Source: a virus. From it: a DNA stretch of 30,409 nt. Shown here one piece after another: positions 15,370 to 23,129 of the stretch. Position 1 is the first letter of the stretch, and each line of letters begins with the position of its first letter. The stretch is taken from the IMG/VR virus record IMGVR_UViG_3300025832_000042, positions 1 through 30,409 of that record; one strand, written 5' to 3'. The translations under genes were made by a program, and so were the position numbers. The notes below the pieces were generated by a model. The model had not been told where the DNA came from, searched no databases, and saw only the letters and a list, made by a program, of their open reading frames with translations.

Positions 15370-18240
15370 TTATATTTTACCAACAATTATCCAGTTATTT
15401 ACTGTTATTTGTTTCAATGTTACACCTCCCCATTGTGCTGTAATTGGTATTGCTGCATTTGCACCATTTAAATTAACGCTCCCCGCTGGGGTTATTGTTA
15501 CTGCACCTGCACCTGCTTGAATTATATCAATCTCTGTACCTACAGGAAACGCTTGTGTTGCATTTGCTATAATATTTACAGTCACAGGTAAACCGCTATC
15601 AGAGTATATAAAACTACCTTCATGTGTACCTAGCGTTAGGTCTATATTTGTAGTTGTGTCAGTAACTATAGGTCTTTTACCTGTTATGTCTTGATTACCA
15701 GTTATAGCCCCTGACATAATACCACCTGCTAATGGTAAGAAACCTGTTATACCTCCACCAAGTGTAAGGTTACCTGATGACGTTACTGTACCTGTAAGTG
15801 TTAATCCATTGACCGTACCCGTTCCACCAACAGATGTAACCGTACCAGATGTTTGTGATGTAAAAGATAACTGCCCAGCACCATCTGTTTTTAGTACTTG
15901 GTCTATTGTTCCATCTGCTTGTGGGTAGCTGATGCCATCTAATATAACACTACCTGCACCATCAGGTGTTATTGAAATATCTCCATTACCTAATGACACA
16001 ATACTGTTACCATTGACATCTAGGTTTCCACTAAGTATTGGTGTTGCATCACCCCCAACACTACTTAACTTATTGTTAAATGTGTTCCAATCAGTTGAAG
16101 TTAAATACCCATCTACTGACGTTGTTGCTTGTGTTATTGTCAAGTCAGGTGTTGATGTACCGCTTGCTACAGATAAAGGTGCATTAGTTGTCACTTCAGT
16201 TACTGTTCCACTACCACCACCTACTGTAGCAAATAATAACTGCCCTGCTCCGTTGGTCTGAAGCACTTGTCCTCCTGTTCCATCTGCTTGTGGGTACTTA
16301 ATACCATCTAATACAACATTACCCGAAGCATCAGGCGTTATCCTTATGTCTAATCCACTTGTTGACACAATACTATTATTGTTAACATCTAGGTTTCCAC
16401 CAAGTATTGGTGCGGCATCACCCCCAACACTACTTAACTTATTGTTAAATGTGTTCCAGTTAGTTGAGGTCAAGTACCCGTCTGTTGATGTTGTAGCTTG
16501 GGATATTGACAAGTCTGGTGTTGAAGTACCACTCGCTACAGATAATGGAGCGTTTGTCGTAACTTCTGTTACTGTTCCACCACCGCCACCACCTGCTGCA
16601 CTAATTTCAATGTTATTACCGACAGTATTGAATGTGATGTTTGTACCCTCTGAGATCGTTACATCACCTATCAAAGTGTTGAATTTGTCTACACCACCTC
16701 CCCCACCACCACCAGTACTACCCTTCTTGATCAATAACCATTCGTTAGCATCAATCTTCTTTAATGATGCACCACCCCATTGATTTGGTACTGTTACTGC
16801 ACCAGTAGCTGATGCATTTAATGTTACGTTTGTTGCAGCACTTACAGTAACTGCGCCTGCACCTTTTTGTGCAATCTCTATTTCAGTACCAAGTGTAAAG
16901 TTTGTTGTTGCACTTTCTGGTATGACTACTTTTGTTGGGGAACTTGATGTAGTGATAAGGAAATCACCACTATCGTCAATAGATAGTTGGTGTTCAGAAC
17001 CACTCTCTATAAGTATTGCTCTTCTACTGTCAGTGGCATAGTTTCCTGTAATAGCATTACCTTGTGTGTCTAATGCTGCTCCTAACTGTGGGGAGAGATC
17101 TTGTGATATCTCAAGCTCTGTAGCCGAACCATTTCCTCTAACATACTGTGTTGCTGTACCACCACTTGTAACAAAAGATGCTGCTGTTATGTTACCAGGT
17201 ATTGATATCTGATTTGGGGTGTCATTTGTTCTACCAATTGCTGCAACATTAAAACCCTTCATGGTTGTACCACCCGTATGCCTAATGCATACACCAACAT
17301 TCTGTATTAAATGTGTTGTCCCTGTTGGTTTAATTGGGGTAAGTAAATCAGACACTGTTGACCAAGTACTACCACCATGTGCTGCAACATATAGCACTTT
17401 ATTGTCTGTAAGACCTGAAAAGCTGTTTATGCTTTCATTTAATATACCACTAGCTATAGCGTTACCATCTTTCGTGGAAGTAGTATTCATCTCCTCCATA
17501 GCAACACCAATGCAAGGCATTTTGTTAGCATCACTAGCGTCAGCTACACCAACCAATATTCTATTAGAACCACCAATCTCTCCTCTTGAATATAAAGGAG
17601 CACCTACTGGAATTGTATAACTTTCTCCCTCTTCTGTACTATCATTCCTTACATTAAAATGAACTGTTGACTCAACATCTCTGTCACCTCTGTATAGGTG
17701 ATTGTCTCCAGAATTAATCCAAAGGTTATCATTAGGGTTTGTTGTCTCTGGGTTTGTTGCTTGCGGGGTGAGTAAATGACCCTCTGTTGTAAGTACATCA
17801 TCTGTACTGTTGTATGTGAATGTTGACTCACCACCAATAGTGTCTGAACCTATACCATACGCAACTTGATTAATACTAATACTACCACTAATAGCACCAC
17901 CACCGGTAGCTAGTTTAAGGTTAATTGCTGTTGTTACATCACTAACAGAATCAAGTACAGTTACAGCAGCAATTGTGTTTAGTCTTATTAATGTTTGATT
18001 AACTGTGTCTTGGATTGATGTTACACCGACTGCGTTTACATAAACATTTCCACCCTCACTATAGTTTAATGTAATTAACTCAGGTATAAGTGCTTGTAGT
18101 GTAGCTATAGAGTCTGTGGTGGTAATAAAAACACCCTCATAAAAAACTCTTCTTATTGTATTATCGTCTAATACGTAGGCAACTTTATCTGCTCGTATTT
18201 TTTCAGAACCTATTGTAAGTATTCGTAAGGGGGATGCCAT
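15370..18240 (-). CDS. Modular tail fibre protein
   Basis: A 956-residue, Gly/Thr/Ser-rich, beta-dominated protein without catalytic motifs. Modules in order: an N-terminal domain (1-110) probably for virion attachment; a compact beta domain (~189-340; APLYSRGEIGG, KVLYVAAHGG) like one in the 624-aa virion protein; a ~100-residue domain (~404-508) ending QWGG.SLKKIDANEWLLI; Gly-rich linkers (GGGGGG at ~510-516 and 550-555); two copies of a 123-residue repeat (~555-672 and ~678-793) each beginning GTVTEVTTNAPLSVASGTST; and a C-terminal domain (~861-956) homologous to the 404-508 one, ending NNWIIVGKI. It likely forms a trimeric host-recognition fibre. It begins 56 bases after the 118-aa gene; a hairpin lies just upstream. 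Confidence 0.85.
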   Translation of the reverse strand: MASPLRILTIGSEKIRADKVAYVLDDNTIRRVFYEGVFITTTDSIATLQALIPELITLNYSEGGNVYVNAVGVTSIQDTVNQTLIRLNTIAAVTVLDSVSDVTTAINLKLATGGGAISGSISINQVAYGIGSDTIGGESTFTYNSTDDVLTTEGHLLTPQATNPETTNPNDNLWINSGDNHLYRGDRDVESTVHFNVRNDSTEEGESYTIPVGAPLYSRGEIGGSNRILVGVADASDANKMPCIGVAMEEMNTTSTKDGNAIASGILNESINSFSGLTDNKVLYVAAHGGSTWSTVSDLLTPIKPTGTTHLIQNVGVCIRHTGGTTMKGFNVAAIGRTNDTPNQISIPGNITAASFVTSGGTATQYVRGNGSATELEISQDLSPQLGAALDTQGNAITGNYATDSRRAILIESGSEHQLSIDDSGDFLITTSSSPTKVVIPESATTNFTLGTEIEIAQKGAGAVTVSAATNVTLNASATGAVTVPNQWGGASLKKIDANEWLLIKKGSTGGGGGGGVDKFNTLIGDVTISEGTNITFNTVGNNIEISAAGGGGGGTVTEVTTNAPLSVASGTSTPDLSISQATTSTDGYLTSTNWNTFNNKLSSVGGDAAPILGGNLDVNNNSIVSTSGLDIRITPDASGNVVLDGIKYPQADGTGGQVLQTNGAGQLLFATVGGGSGTVTEVTTNAPLSVASGTSTPDLTITQATTSVDGYLTSTDWNTFNNKLSSVGGDATPILSGNLDVNGNSIVSLGNGDISITPDGAGSVILDGISYPQADGTIDQVLKTDGAGQLSFTSQTSGTVTSVGGTGTVNGLTLTGTVTSSGNLTLGGGITGFLPLAGGIMSGAITGNQDITGKRPIVTDTTTNIDLTLGTHEGSFIYSDSGLPVTVNIIANATQAFPVGTEIDIIQAGAGAVTITPAGSVNLNGANAAIPITAQWGGVTLKQITVNNWIIVGKI
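15862..16578 (-). repeat. Two ~120-codon internal repeats in the fibre gene, period 369 bp
   Basis: Copies at about 16225-16578 and 15862-16209 encode near-identical fibre modules (GTVTEVTTNAPLS... to the ...GAGQL segment). Shared runs at DNA level include the stretch coding for WNTFNNKLSSVGG. Boundaries are approximate. Confidence 0.85.
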
Positions 18241-18251
18241 AGCAAAGTTTT

Positions 18252-18271
18252 AGATTGTAAAAGTACAATCT
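18252..18271. promoter_or_regulatory. Perfect 8-bp inverted repeat upstream of the fibre gene
   Basis: AGATTGTA-AAAG-TACAATCT lies 12 bases upstream of the fibre ATG (18240), in a 55-base gap. Neither side carries a T-run, so it is not an intrinsic terminator. It could be an operator or a leader hairpin near the ribosome entry site. Confidence 0.45.
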
Positions 18272-18295
18272 TGACTATGCTTCAATTTGTAATTT

Positions 18296-18652
18296 TTAAT
18301 ACTTGACGTTGATGTATAAGTGATTTATCCAGGTATCTTCCTCCCAATATAAATCCCTACCCAAAGCTGCTGCTACAGAAATAAATTGACCTATTGTTTT
18401 TGGTTGTGTGAATATTGGTGTGTCCCAATAAAACAATACACCATGTGGTACACGATTACCTTGTTCATCTAACTCATCAAAGACTTCAAAGTCTGCATCT
18501 TTCTCTGTACGGATGTACTTGTTATAGTTTACCTCCGTCATTGGTTTTGAATAGATGTAATGGATACTTATCAGCTTTTCAACTTTCTTCTCAGGTTTTC
18601 CTGACAATTCTAGTAGGTGCTCATCTAATGGTTTTGCTTTGTACTTTTTCAT
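18296..18652 (-). CDS. Hypothetical 118-aa protein
   Basis: A 118-residue mixed alpha/beta protein, MKKYKAKPLDEHLLELSGK..., rich in Tyr, Trp and acidic residues toward the C-terminus (LYWEEDTWINHLYINVKY). No family recognised. Its ATG overlaps the stop of the 89-aa gene by four bases (ATGA), so the two are coupled, and it precedes the fibre gene. Genes in this place in tailed phages may help fibre assembly, which is only a contextual guess. Confidence 0.6.
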   Translation of the reverse strand: MKKYKAKPLDEHLLELSGKPEKKVEKLISIHYIYSKPMTEVNYNKYIRTEKDADFEVFDELDEQGNRVPHGVLFYWDTPIFTQPKTIGQFISVAAALGRDLYWEEDTWINHLYINVKY

Positions 18653-18918
18653 ACTTTACACGTAATACTCATTGGTATATTCTCAATCACTTTCCATAGT
18701 ATTTCATCACAATCTTTTTTCTTACCAAAGATTAATGCACGACTAATACCATACTCAACTAATGCGTTTTGGTCAAACTCAATACCTGTTATTGTAAGTC
18801 TAGTATCTCTACCACACGTATACTCATTACCAACAGTATATCGAATGTCAGTCTTAGGGTTTATACCCACAGTTACCTCGTGAATATTTTCGTTCTCTAT
18901 AAAATAAAAACTATCCAT
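18649..18918 (-). CDS. Hypothetical 89-aa protein
   Basis: An 89-residue mainly beta protein, MDSFYFIENENIHEVTVGINPKT..., with three cysteines. No family recognised. It is the first gene of a minus-strand unit that diverges from the glycosyltransferase operon on the other strand. A -7 box, TACATTTG, ends four bases before its ATG, so the transcript should have little or no leader. It overlaps the 118-aa gene by four bases. Confidence 0.6.
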   Translation of the reverse strand: MDSFYFIENENIHEVTVGINPKTDIRYTVGNEYTCGRDTRLTITGIEFDQNALVEYGISRALIFGKKKDCDEILWKVIENIPMSITCKV

Positions 18919-18922
18919 TTAA

Positions 18923-18930
18923 CAAATGTA
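18923..18930 (-). promoter_or_regulatory. Bacteroidota -7 promoter element (TACATTTG)
   Basis: Match to TAnnTTTG ending four bases before the ATG at 18918, in the 67-base divergent gap. Pairs with the plus-strand box at 18973 for the glycosyltransferase operon. Confidence 0.45.
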
Positions 18931-18972
18931 ATAAAAAATTAACAAAATTTAACATTTTACCCTATATTTATT

Positions 18973-18980
18973 TATTTTTG
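18973..18980 (+). promoter_or_regulatory. Bacteroidota -7 promoter element (TATTTTTG)
   Basis: Match to TAnnTTTG five bases before the ATG at 18986. This is the only plausible promoter for the plus-strand three-gene operon and again predicts an almost leaderless message. Confidence 0.45.
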
Positions 18981-18985
18981 TTGTG

Positions 18986-19939
18986 ATGAATATTTTAGTT
19001 ATACAGACAACAGACTCTGGTGTTTACTACCATAGACAACGTGCTCCACATTATGCTTGGGAAGAGTCAGGTGATGAGTTTGTAGATGATATAGTTGTTA
19101 TTGTAGAGTCAAACCATAGGGATAAGATAATGGAAGTTATCAATAACTATCATTTTGATATTGTACAGTTTTCTGTATCTAATACCGGGTTTGAACACAT
19201 CCCACACTTCTTAGACTTTATGAAAAGAAGGGGTAGTAAGTTTGTCTTGGATATTGATGACAGGTATCACAAACGCCCGGATGTAAGAAAAGGTATCAAA
19301 CAAGCAGATGCTATCACAACTGTGTCTAAAAACCTTTCAGACTATTACCTCAAGTATGGTGCAAGAAGGCATCCTTATGTAATTGAAAATGGTGTAGACT
19401 CAAAAGAGAGACAGTTCTTTAATTACCCTGTCGCTAATGATCAACCTATATTTGGTTATCTTGGGTCAACAAGACACCAAGCAGATTTACAGATGATGCA
19501 GTATGACTTTAGTTCTAGAGAGTTATTAGTTGTTTGTGAGGAGTATAAAGACATACTTAATGTCAACCACTACACTACACTAAAGCATTGGAATGAATAT
19601 GCCTGGGAATATAATGCAATTGATGTAGCACTAGCACCACTAATAGACACAACCTTTAATAATTCTAAGTCATTCTTAAAAGTTATTGAAGCAGGGTTTA
19701 AAAAGAAAGCGATTATCTGTTCTGATATAGAACCTTACAATAGAAAGATACATGATGATTTCAAAGATGTCATTGACTTAATACCTCTAGGTACATCCTG
19801 GAAAGATCGTATAGAATCTTATACAGTGGAAGAAGCTCATCAACGTGGGGAGGAACTGTACAAACTTGTTCAACCATATGAACTTAGAAATTTAAATAAA
19901 AAACGTAGAGATATCTACCAAGAAATAATTAATAGATAA
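18986..19939 (+). CDS. GT-B glycosyltransferase (GT4-like)
   Basis: A 317-residue protein from ATG 18986 (a GTG codon just before is an alternative). The two-domain GT-B layout is visible: N-terminal Rossmann-like start (MNILVIQTTDSGVYYHR), 'FVLDIDD' and 'ADAITTVSKNLSDYY' with 'ENGVD' in the first domain, then 'IFGYLGSTRHQADL' opening the second domain, and 'VALAPL..TTFNNSKSFLKVIEAGFKKKAIICSD' carrying the nucleotide-sugar binding E-x-A-G segment. The acceptor is unknown: a virion protein, DNA base or host surface are all possible. It is the first gene of a plus-strand operon opposite to the surrounding late genes and overlaps the next start by one base. Confidence 0.85.
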   Translation: MNILVIQTTDSGVYYHRQRAPHYAWEESGDEFVDDIVVIVESNHRDKIMEVINNYHFDIVQFSVSNTGFEHIPHFLDFMKRRGSKFVLDIDDRYHKRPDVRKGIKQADAITTVSKNLSDYYLKYGARRHPYVIENGVDSKERQFFNYPVANDQPIFGYLGSTRHQADLQMMQYDFSSRELLVVCEEYKDILNVNHYTTLKHWNEYAWEYNAIDVALAPLIDTTFNNSKSFLKVIEAGFKKKAIICSDIEPYNRKIHDDFKDVIDLIPLGTSWKDRIESYTVEEAHQRGEELYKLVQPYELRNLNKKRRDIYQEIINR

Positions 19940-20568
19940 TGAGGACAGTTCACTTTTTTGCTACATACTACCAACAGAAAGATGTAACACTTAATTTAGT
20001 GCAATCATTAATGACACAGACATCTGACAATTGGAAATTAACCATATGTTCTAATGGGGATGAATCACTGTTAGAGTTTAAAGACATCTTTACTACTGTT
20101 TACGGTGATGACGATAGAGTTTCATTTAAAATCACAGAAGAGAACAGTGGTCATTGGGGTGCTTTGAATCGTAAAGCATTCATTGAGAATGATTTAAAAG
20201 ATGATGAGTTGTTAGTTAACTGTAGTGTGGAGGATATTTATATACCTAAAACAGTGGAGTATATTAATGAACGTAAAGAGAACTTTATCTATTGGGACTT
20301 CACACACCATCAGTTTGATTATAAAACTTCATTTGCTATTTGCCAACTAAGAGCAAAGAAGGTTGATTGGGGAAGTTATGCTATACTTGGTGAGTATGCA
20401 AAGTCTGTTAAGATGTTACCACACAAGGCAACAAATGAAGGTGAAACAATTGAACAAGATTCTTGGACTAGTTTCTTTGCTGATGGATTATTTGTAGAGT
20501 ATGTATTCAACCAATGTTCGTATATTAGCAACATCCGTATACCTAAAATCTTATTTGTAAAAAACTAA
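19939..20568 (+). CDS. GT-A (GT2-like) glycosyltransferase
   Basis: A 209-residue protein starting MRTVHFFATYYQQKDVTLNL. It shows the GT-A start strand, the helix 'LVQSLMTQTSDNWKLTICSNG' typical of GT2 enzymes and a variant DxD-type metal site at VED (residues 97-99, in NCSVEDIYIPK). The protein is short for the family (usually 230-300), with a reduced C-terminal half, so activity is not certain. Its ATG overlaps the stop of the GT-B gene (TAATG) and it is followed three bases later by the GroES-like gene, indicating a single operon. Two different glycosyltransferases together imply stepwise addition of a short glycan. Confidence 0.75.
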   Translation: MRTVHFFATYYQQKDVTLNLVQSLMTQTSDNWKLTICSNGDESLLEFKDIFTTVYGDDDRVSFKITEENSGHWGALNRKAFIENDLKDDELLVNCSVEDIYIPKTVEYINERKENFIYWDFTHHQFDYKTSFAICQLRAKKVDWGSYAILGEYAKSVKMLPHKATNEGETIEQDSWTSFFADGLFVEYVFNQCSYISNIRIPKILFVKN

Positions 20569-20571
20569 ATC

Positions 20572-21384
20572 ATGTTTGATTCAATTGAAAACTTTATACC
20601 AACAGATACATACTTTGTCAAGGTTGACATGGAAGCTGTACACACATATACTACGGAAGGTGGTATGGAATTTTATCATCCCCATAATGCTGGTGATATG
20701 TATCAGAATAAACCTATGCATGGTGAACTTACGAATGCACCAAAGAATGCTACAATACCGATTGGGTCAACTGTTTATCTTAACTATCTTGCTTCTGAGT
20801 CGTTTATTAAAATTGGGGGTGATGAGTACTACATAATCAAGGAAGGTATGATAGTATCTTATGATGTAGACGGTGAACGTAAAGCATATAAGTCTGTACT
20901 ACTTACCCCAATTAAAGAAGATGATGACTCTAATATAATAGTAGACTTGTCTGAGGATGAGTTGATGGATGCTGTAATGAATGGGGGAGATAAGAAGACT
21001 AATAAGTACACTACTTGTGGTGAAGTAATAGATGCTGACAATGAGTGGTTAGAGAAGGAGTTTGGGTTTACACTGTCTGCGGGGGATATTATTGAGTACG
21101 AGTCAGCGTTAGATTGGGAGTATATTGTGAACAGAACATCATACTACTACATTCAGTGGGCAAATAGAATCATACGAAAAGGTGATGAAATAATTAATAC
21201 CTATAATGAGATTCTACCTATTCCAAAATATATTGAAAAGAATGGTTTAATAATCAAAAACACTGGTAGGTTTACCCCGGTAGTTGATGGTAAGTTTAAA
21301 GGTAAAAAGGTTTTACCCGAAACTAAAAATATAGATATGGGTAGGTATATTAAGAGTGAGTTTATATATGGTCACTTAGAGTAA
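20572..21384 (+). CDS. Tandem GroES-like (co-chaperonin fold) protein
   Basis: A 270-residue protein with two apparent GroES-type beta barrels. In the first (about 13-114): YFVKV.MEAV...GGMEFYHP.., a flexible stretch in place of the mobile loop, HGELTNAPK, IPIGSTVYLNYL, DEYYIIKEGMIVSY. In the second (about 145-220): TTCGEVIDADNEW, LSAGDIIEYES, SYYYIQWANRII. An acidic linker separates them. Phage GroES analogues (T4 gp31 type) replace or adjust the host co-chaperonin so that GroEL can fold the capsid protein; a fused pair is unusual. The assignment is from pattern spacing only, with weak residue identity. It ends overlapping a convergent minus-strand gene by 23 bases. Confidence 0.6.
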   Translation: MFDSIENFIPTDTYFVKVDMEAVHTYTTEGGMEFYHPHNAGDMYQNKPMHGELTNAPKNATIPIGSTVYLNYLASESFIKIGGDEYYIIKEGMIVSYDVDGERKAYKSVLLTPIKEDDDSNIIVDLSEDELMDAVMNGGDKKTNKYTTCGEVIDADNEWLEKEFGFTLSAGDIIEYESALDWEYIVNRTSYYYIQWANRIIRKGDEIINTYNEILPIPKYIEKNGLIIKNTGRFTPVVDGKFKGKKVLPETKNIDMGRYIKSEFIYGHLE

Positions 21385-21526
21385 AGTGATCCCCAACTTC
21401 TTTTTCAAACCAAGGGTGTGACTCACCAACAGTTACGTACCCCTTTACTTCATTACTATTGGGTGCAGCAAAATGTAATGTTTTACTAAACCCTCTGTCC
21501 TCTATTAAGTCTATTCTTAGATTCAT
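21362..21526 (-). CDS. Hypothetical 54-aa protein
   Basis: A short gene, ATG at 21526 and TAA at 21364-21362, MNLRIDLIEDRGFSKTLHF..., with a YVTVGE segment and an aromatic, acidic C-terminus. No family recognised. The ATG overlaps the stop of the 98-aa gene (ATGA), which is good evidence that it is translated. It overlaps the end of the convergent GroES-like gene by 23 bases. Confidence 0.55.
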   Translation of the reverse strand: MNLRIDLIEDRGFSKTLHFAAPNSNEVKGYVTVGESHPWFEKEVGDHFTLSDHI

Positions 21527-21819
21527 TTTATACCTGCTCTATCTAGTGATTGATTTAATTTTACTTTCTCTTCATCATGGGCAATGTCAGCATATGGTCT
21601 TTTGTAACACGCCCAAAATATCTCTACAATGTCTTTATCTAACAGATAGGCAATCTTTTCCATCTGTACAATTGTAAAATGCTTCCAGGGTTCTTTAAGG
21701 TGTGTAGTGTACACTATCCTTGCTGAAATATCTAGCAAATCTGTTAACTCTTGGTAACCATACTCATGGTCGTGGTGTAACCACTTCTCTATAACAGATA
21801 AATACTTTTTATTTTTCAT
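21523..21819 (-). CDS. Putative helix-turn-helix protein (98 aa)
   Basis: A 98-residue protein. Its middle (about residues 20-68), YQELTDLLDISARIVYTTHLKE...FTIVQMEKIAYLLDKDIVEIFW, has the spacing of an XRE/Cro-type helix-turn-helix: helix, DIS turn, recognition helix, then a later pair of helices ending in a 'LLDKDIVEIF' signature. The N-terminus adds a helix (KYLSVIEKWLHHD). It could be a small transcription regulator of the phage, but the match is partial. It sits second in a three-gene mini-operon between the capsid genes and the fibre genes and shares 11 bases with the upstream 43-aa gene. Confidence 0.6.
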   Translation of the reverse strand: MKNKKYLSVIEKWLHHDHEYGYQELTDLLDISARIVYTTHLKEPWKHFTIVQMEKIAYLLDKDIVEIFWACYKRPYADIAHDEEKVKLNQSLDRAGIK

Positions 21820-21940
21820 AGTGCTCTGTTAACCAACGATATAGACGATCTGCATCCTCAAAGTCTTTACGACCATCATAGTCTTTGGAACACACTAGTG
21901 CAATTATACGAGATATACGTTTATATAATTTATTAATCAT
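21809..21940 (-). CDS. Hypothetical 43-aa protein
   Basis: A short gene, ATG at 21940, stop at 21811-21809, starting MINKLYKRISRIIALVCSKD, a basic amphipathic helix followed by an acidic, Tyr/Trp-containing helix (FEDADRLYRWLTEHYEK). No family recognised. A -7 promoter box ends five bases before the ATG and overlaps the T-run of the terminator upstream, so this gene starts a separate transcription unit. It overlaps the 98-aa gene by 11 bases. Confidence 0.55.
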   Translation of the reverse strand: MINKLYKRISRIIALVCSKDYDGRKDFEDADRLYRWLTEHYEK

Positions 21941-21945
21941 AAGTT

Positions 21946-21953
21946 CAAATATA
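21946..21953 (-). promoter_or_regulatory. Bacteroidota -7 promoter element (TATATTTG)
   Basis: Match to TAnnTTTG directly after the terminator T-run and five bases before the ATG at 21940. Back-to-back terminator and promoter separate the head operon from the small regulatory operon. Confidence 0.5.
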
Positions 21954-21978
21954 AAAAAACCCCGCACAATGGCGGGGA
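21952..21978 (-). terminator. Intrinsic terminator after the 344-aa gene
   Basis: On the minus strand the stem CCCCGC/GCGGGG (loop CATTGT) is followed by seven T's. It lies about 90 bases downstream of the end of the 344-aa head-associated gene. Confidence 0.85.
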
Positions 21979-21986
21979 TTTCTTTT

Positions 21987-22033
21987 CGTTCTGTTTGTTT
22001 GATTTTGGTAAATCAGTTCAGAGAAACAGAACG
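21987..22033 (-). promoter_or_regulatory. Nested inverted repeat (10-bp arms) upstream of the terminator
   Basis: Perfect arms CGTTCTGTTT (21987-21996) and AAACAGAACG (22024-22033) enclose a second hairpin, TGATTT-TGGT-AAATCA. In the minus-strand transcript this 47-base structure sits between the 344-aa stop codon and the terminator. It might stabilise the mRNA 3' end or bind a protein; role unknown. Confidence 0.6.
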
Positions 22034-22068
22034 ACCATCGACCATAATGGATACGCAAATGTAAGTAA

Positions 22069-23103
22069 TTAAAGTAATTGTGCAGACAATTCTTTTTTAT
22101 GATCACCTACATATTCTAAAAGTTTAGCTTTACCCTTTATCTTATCGTTTCCGATAACAAAGAATGGAGCTTCCCAAGAAATTACACCTGTGTCTCTAAG
22201 TTCCTCAGTTAGTTCCTCAACAGTCTTACTGTTAAGTTCTTTAACTTGTGTAGATTTTGGTGCAGCTATACGCTCCATGTCCTCCTTAGGTGTAGAACGC
22301 TTATCCATTAGACGTTTAACTTCTATCCACGTTGAACTGTATTGGTCATCAAAGGATACCTCAGAGAAGTATTCTCTAGTGTCATAGTTCGCGGGGGTTT
22401 CTAGAATCTGTCTACTGTCTGCCCATAATAGTCGTTGACCATCAATACGGACAATACCCATCTTAATAGCTCTACCAACATCAGAGTAACGCTGAATTAC
22501 AGGACTGTCTAGTAGCTCTACAAACCGCTCTGCATTGTTCCTAGCATAGTTGTCAATATCCCACATAATAAGGTCACTCTCTCTGTCTGTGTCAAAACCT
22601 AAATACTGTGCAATAGGTACAATCTTACCCACGAAGTCAGAATCGTAAACCAATCTAGATGCATTGATTATCTTCTTATTACCTTCGTTTGCTTTACGAG
22701 CTAATTCTACAGGGTTACGTTCACGAAAAATAGATTTCTGTCCTTCCATGTCCCAGTGTTGATTTACTTCATTACATGAGTGATTACGTAGAAAATCTAA
22801 TAGATTTTGTTGTGAAGGTTTAACAGCAAGTATACCATCACTAAATTGTGGTTTACTTACTTGCCTTAACATATTTGACGTTGAACTAAATTCTGCCTGG
22901 TCATCTATAAATATTGACCTATGACTCTTCACATACCTTATTTCTCTTATGTATGTGTCTTCTTCTTCGTCTGTAAATAATATAGTTGATGTTGCGGGTA
23001 AACTGAATGATCGTGCAGTACTACGTCTATACCCATTAGTGTCTTCGTAGTTACTAGTTGTTGATGAGCATAACTCAAAAATAATTATCTCTTTCTTTTT
23101 CAT
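22069..23103 (-). CDS. Head-associated virion protein (344 aa)
   Basis: A 344-residue protein, starting MKKKEIIIFELCSSTTSNYED. Residues 1-115 are beta-rich, the middle is helical with many charges, and the C-terminus (about 290-344) has the helix-extended loop-helix pattern of SAP/HeH-type domains: LNSKTVEELTEELRDTGV..., KIKGKAKLLEYVG. Such domains can bind nucleic acid. It follows the major capsid gene, a common place for auxiliary head proteins in related phages, but a terminator hairpin lies between the two, so it may be made in lower amounts. No exact family recognised. Confidence 0.6.
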   Translation of the reverse strand: MKKKEIIIFELCSSTTSNYEDTNGYRRSTARSFSLPATSTILFTDEEEDTYIREIRYVKSHRSIFIDDQAEFSSTSNMLRQVSKPQFSDGILAVKPSQQNLLDFLRNHSCNEVNQHWDMEGQKSIFRERNPVELARKANEGNKKIINASRLVYDSDFVGKIVPIAQYLGFDTDRESDLIMWDIDNYARNNAERFVELLDSPVIQRYSDVGRAIKMGIVRIDGQRLLWADSRQILETPANYDTREYFSEVSFDDQYSSTWIEVKRLMDKRSTPKEDMERIAAPKSTQVKELNSKTVEELTEELRDTGVISWEAPFFVIGNDKIKGKAKLLEYVGDHKKELSAQLL

Positions 23104-23129
23104 TTTAATTTAATTTAAATAATAAAAAT

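Noticed and set aside
15862-16578. Diversity-generating retroelement in the fibre repeats
   Set aside because: No reverse transcriptase, no template repeat with adenine-specific differences and no second variable copy were seen; the repeats look like ordinary module duplication.
16346-16783. 145-aa plus-strand frame in the fibre gene
   Set aside because: Its repeats mirror the fibre repeats in antisense, including a Pro run opposite a Gly linker; a shadow of the fibre gene.
21952-21978. Plus-strand terminator for the GroES-like operon
   Set aside because: The hairpin is symmetric, but only the minus strand has a continuous T-run; on the plus strand it is followed by a broken T/C tract and lies over 550 bases from the operon end.
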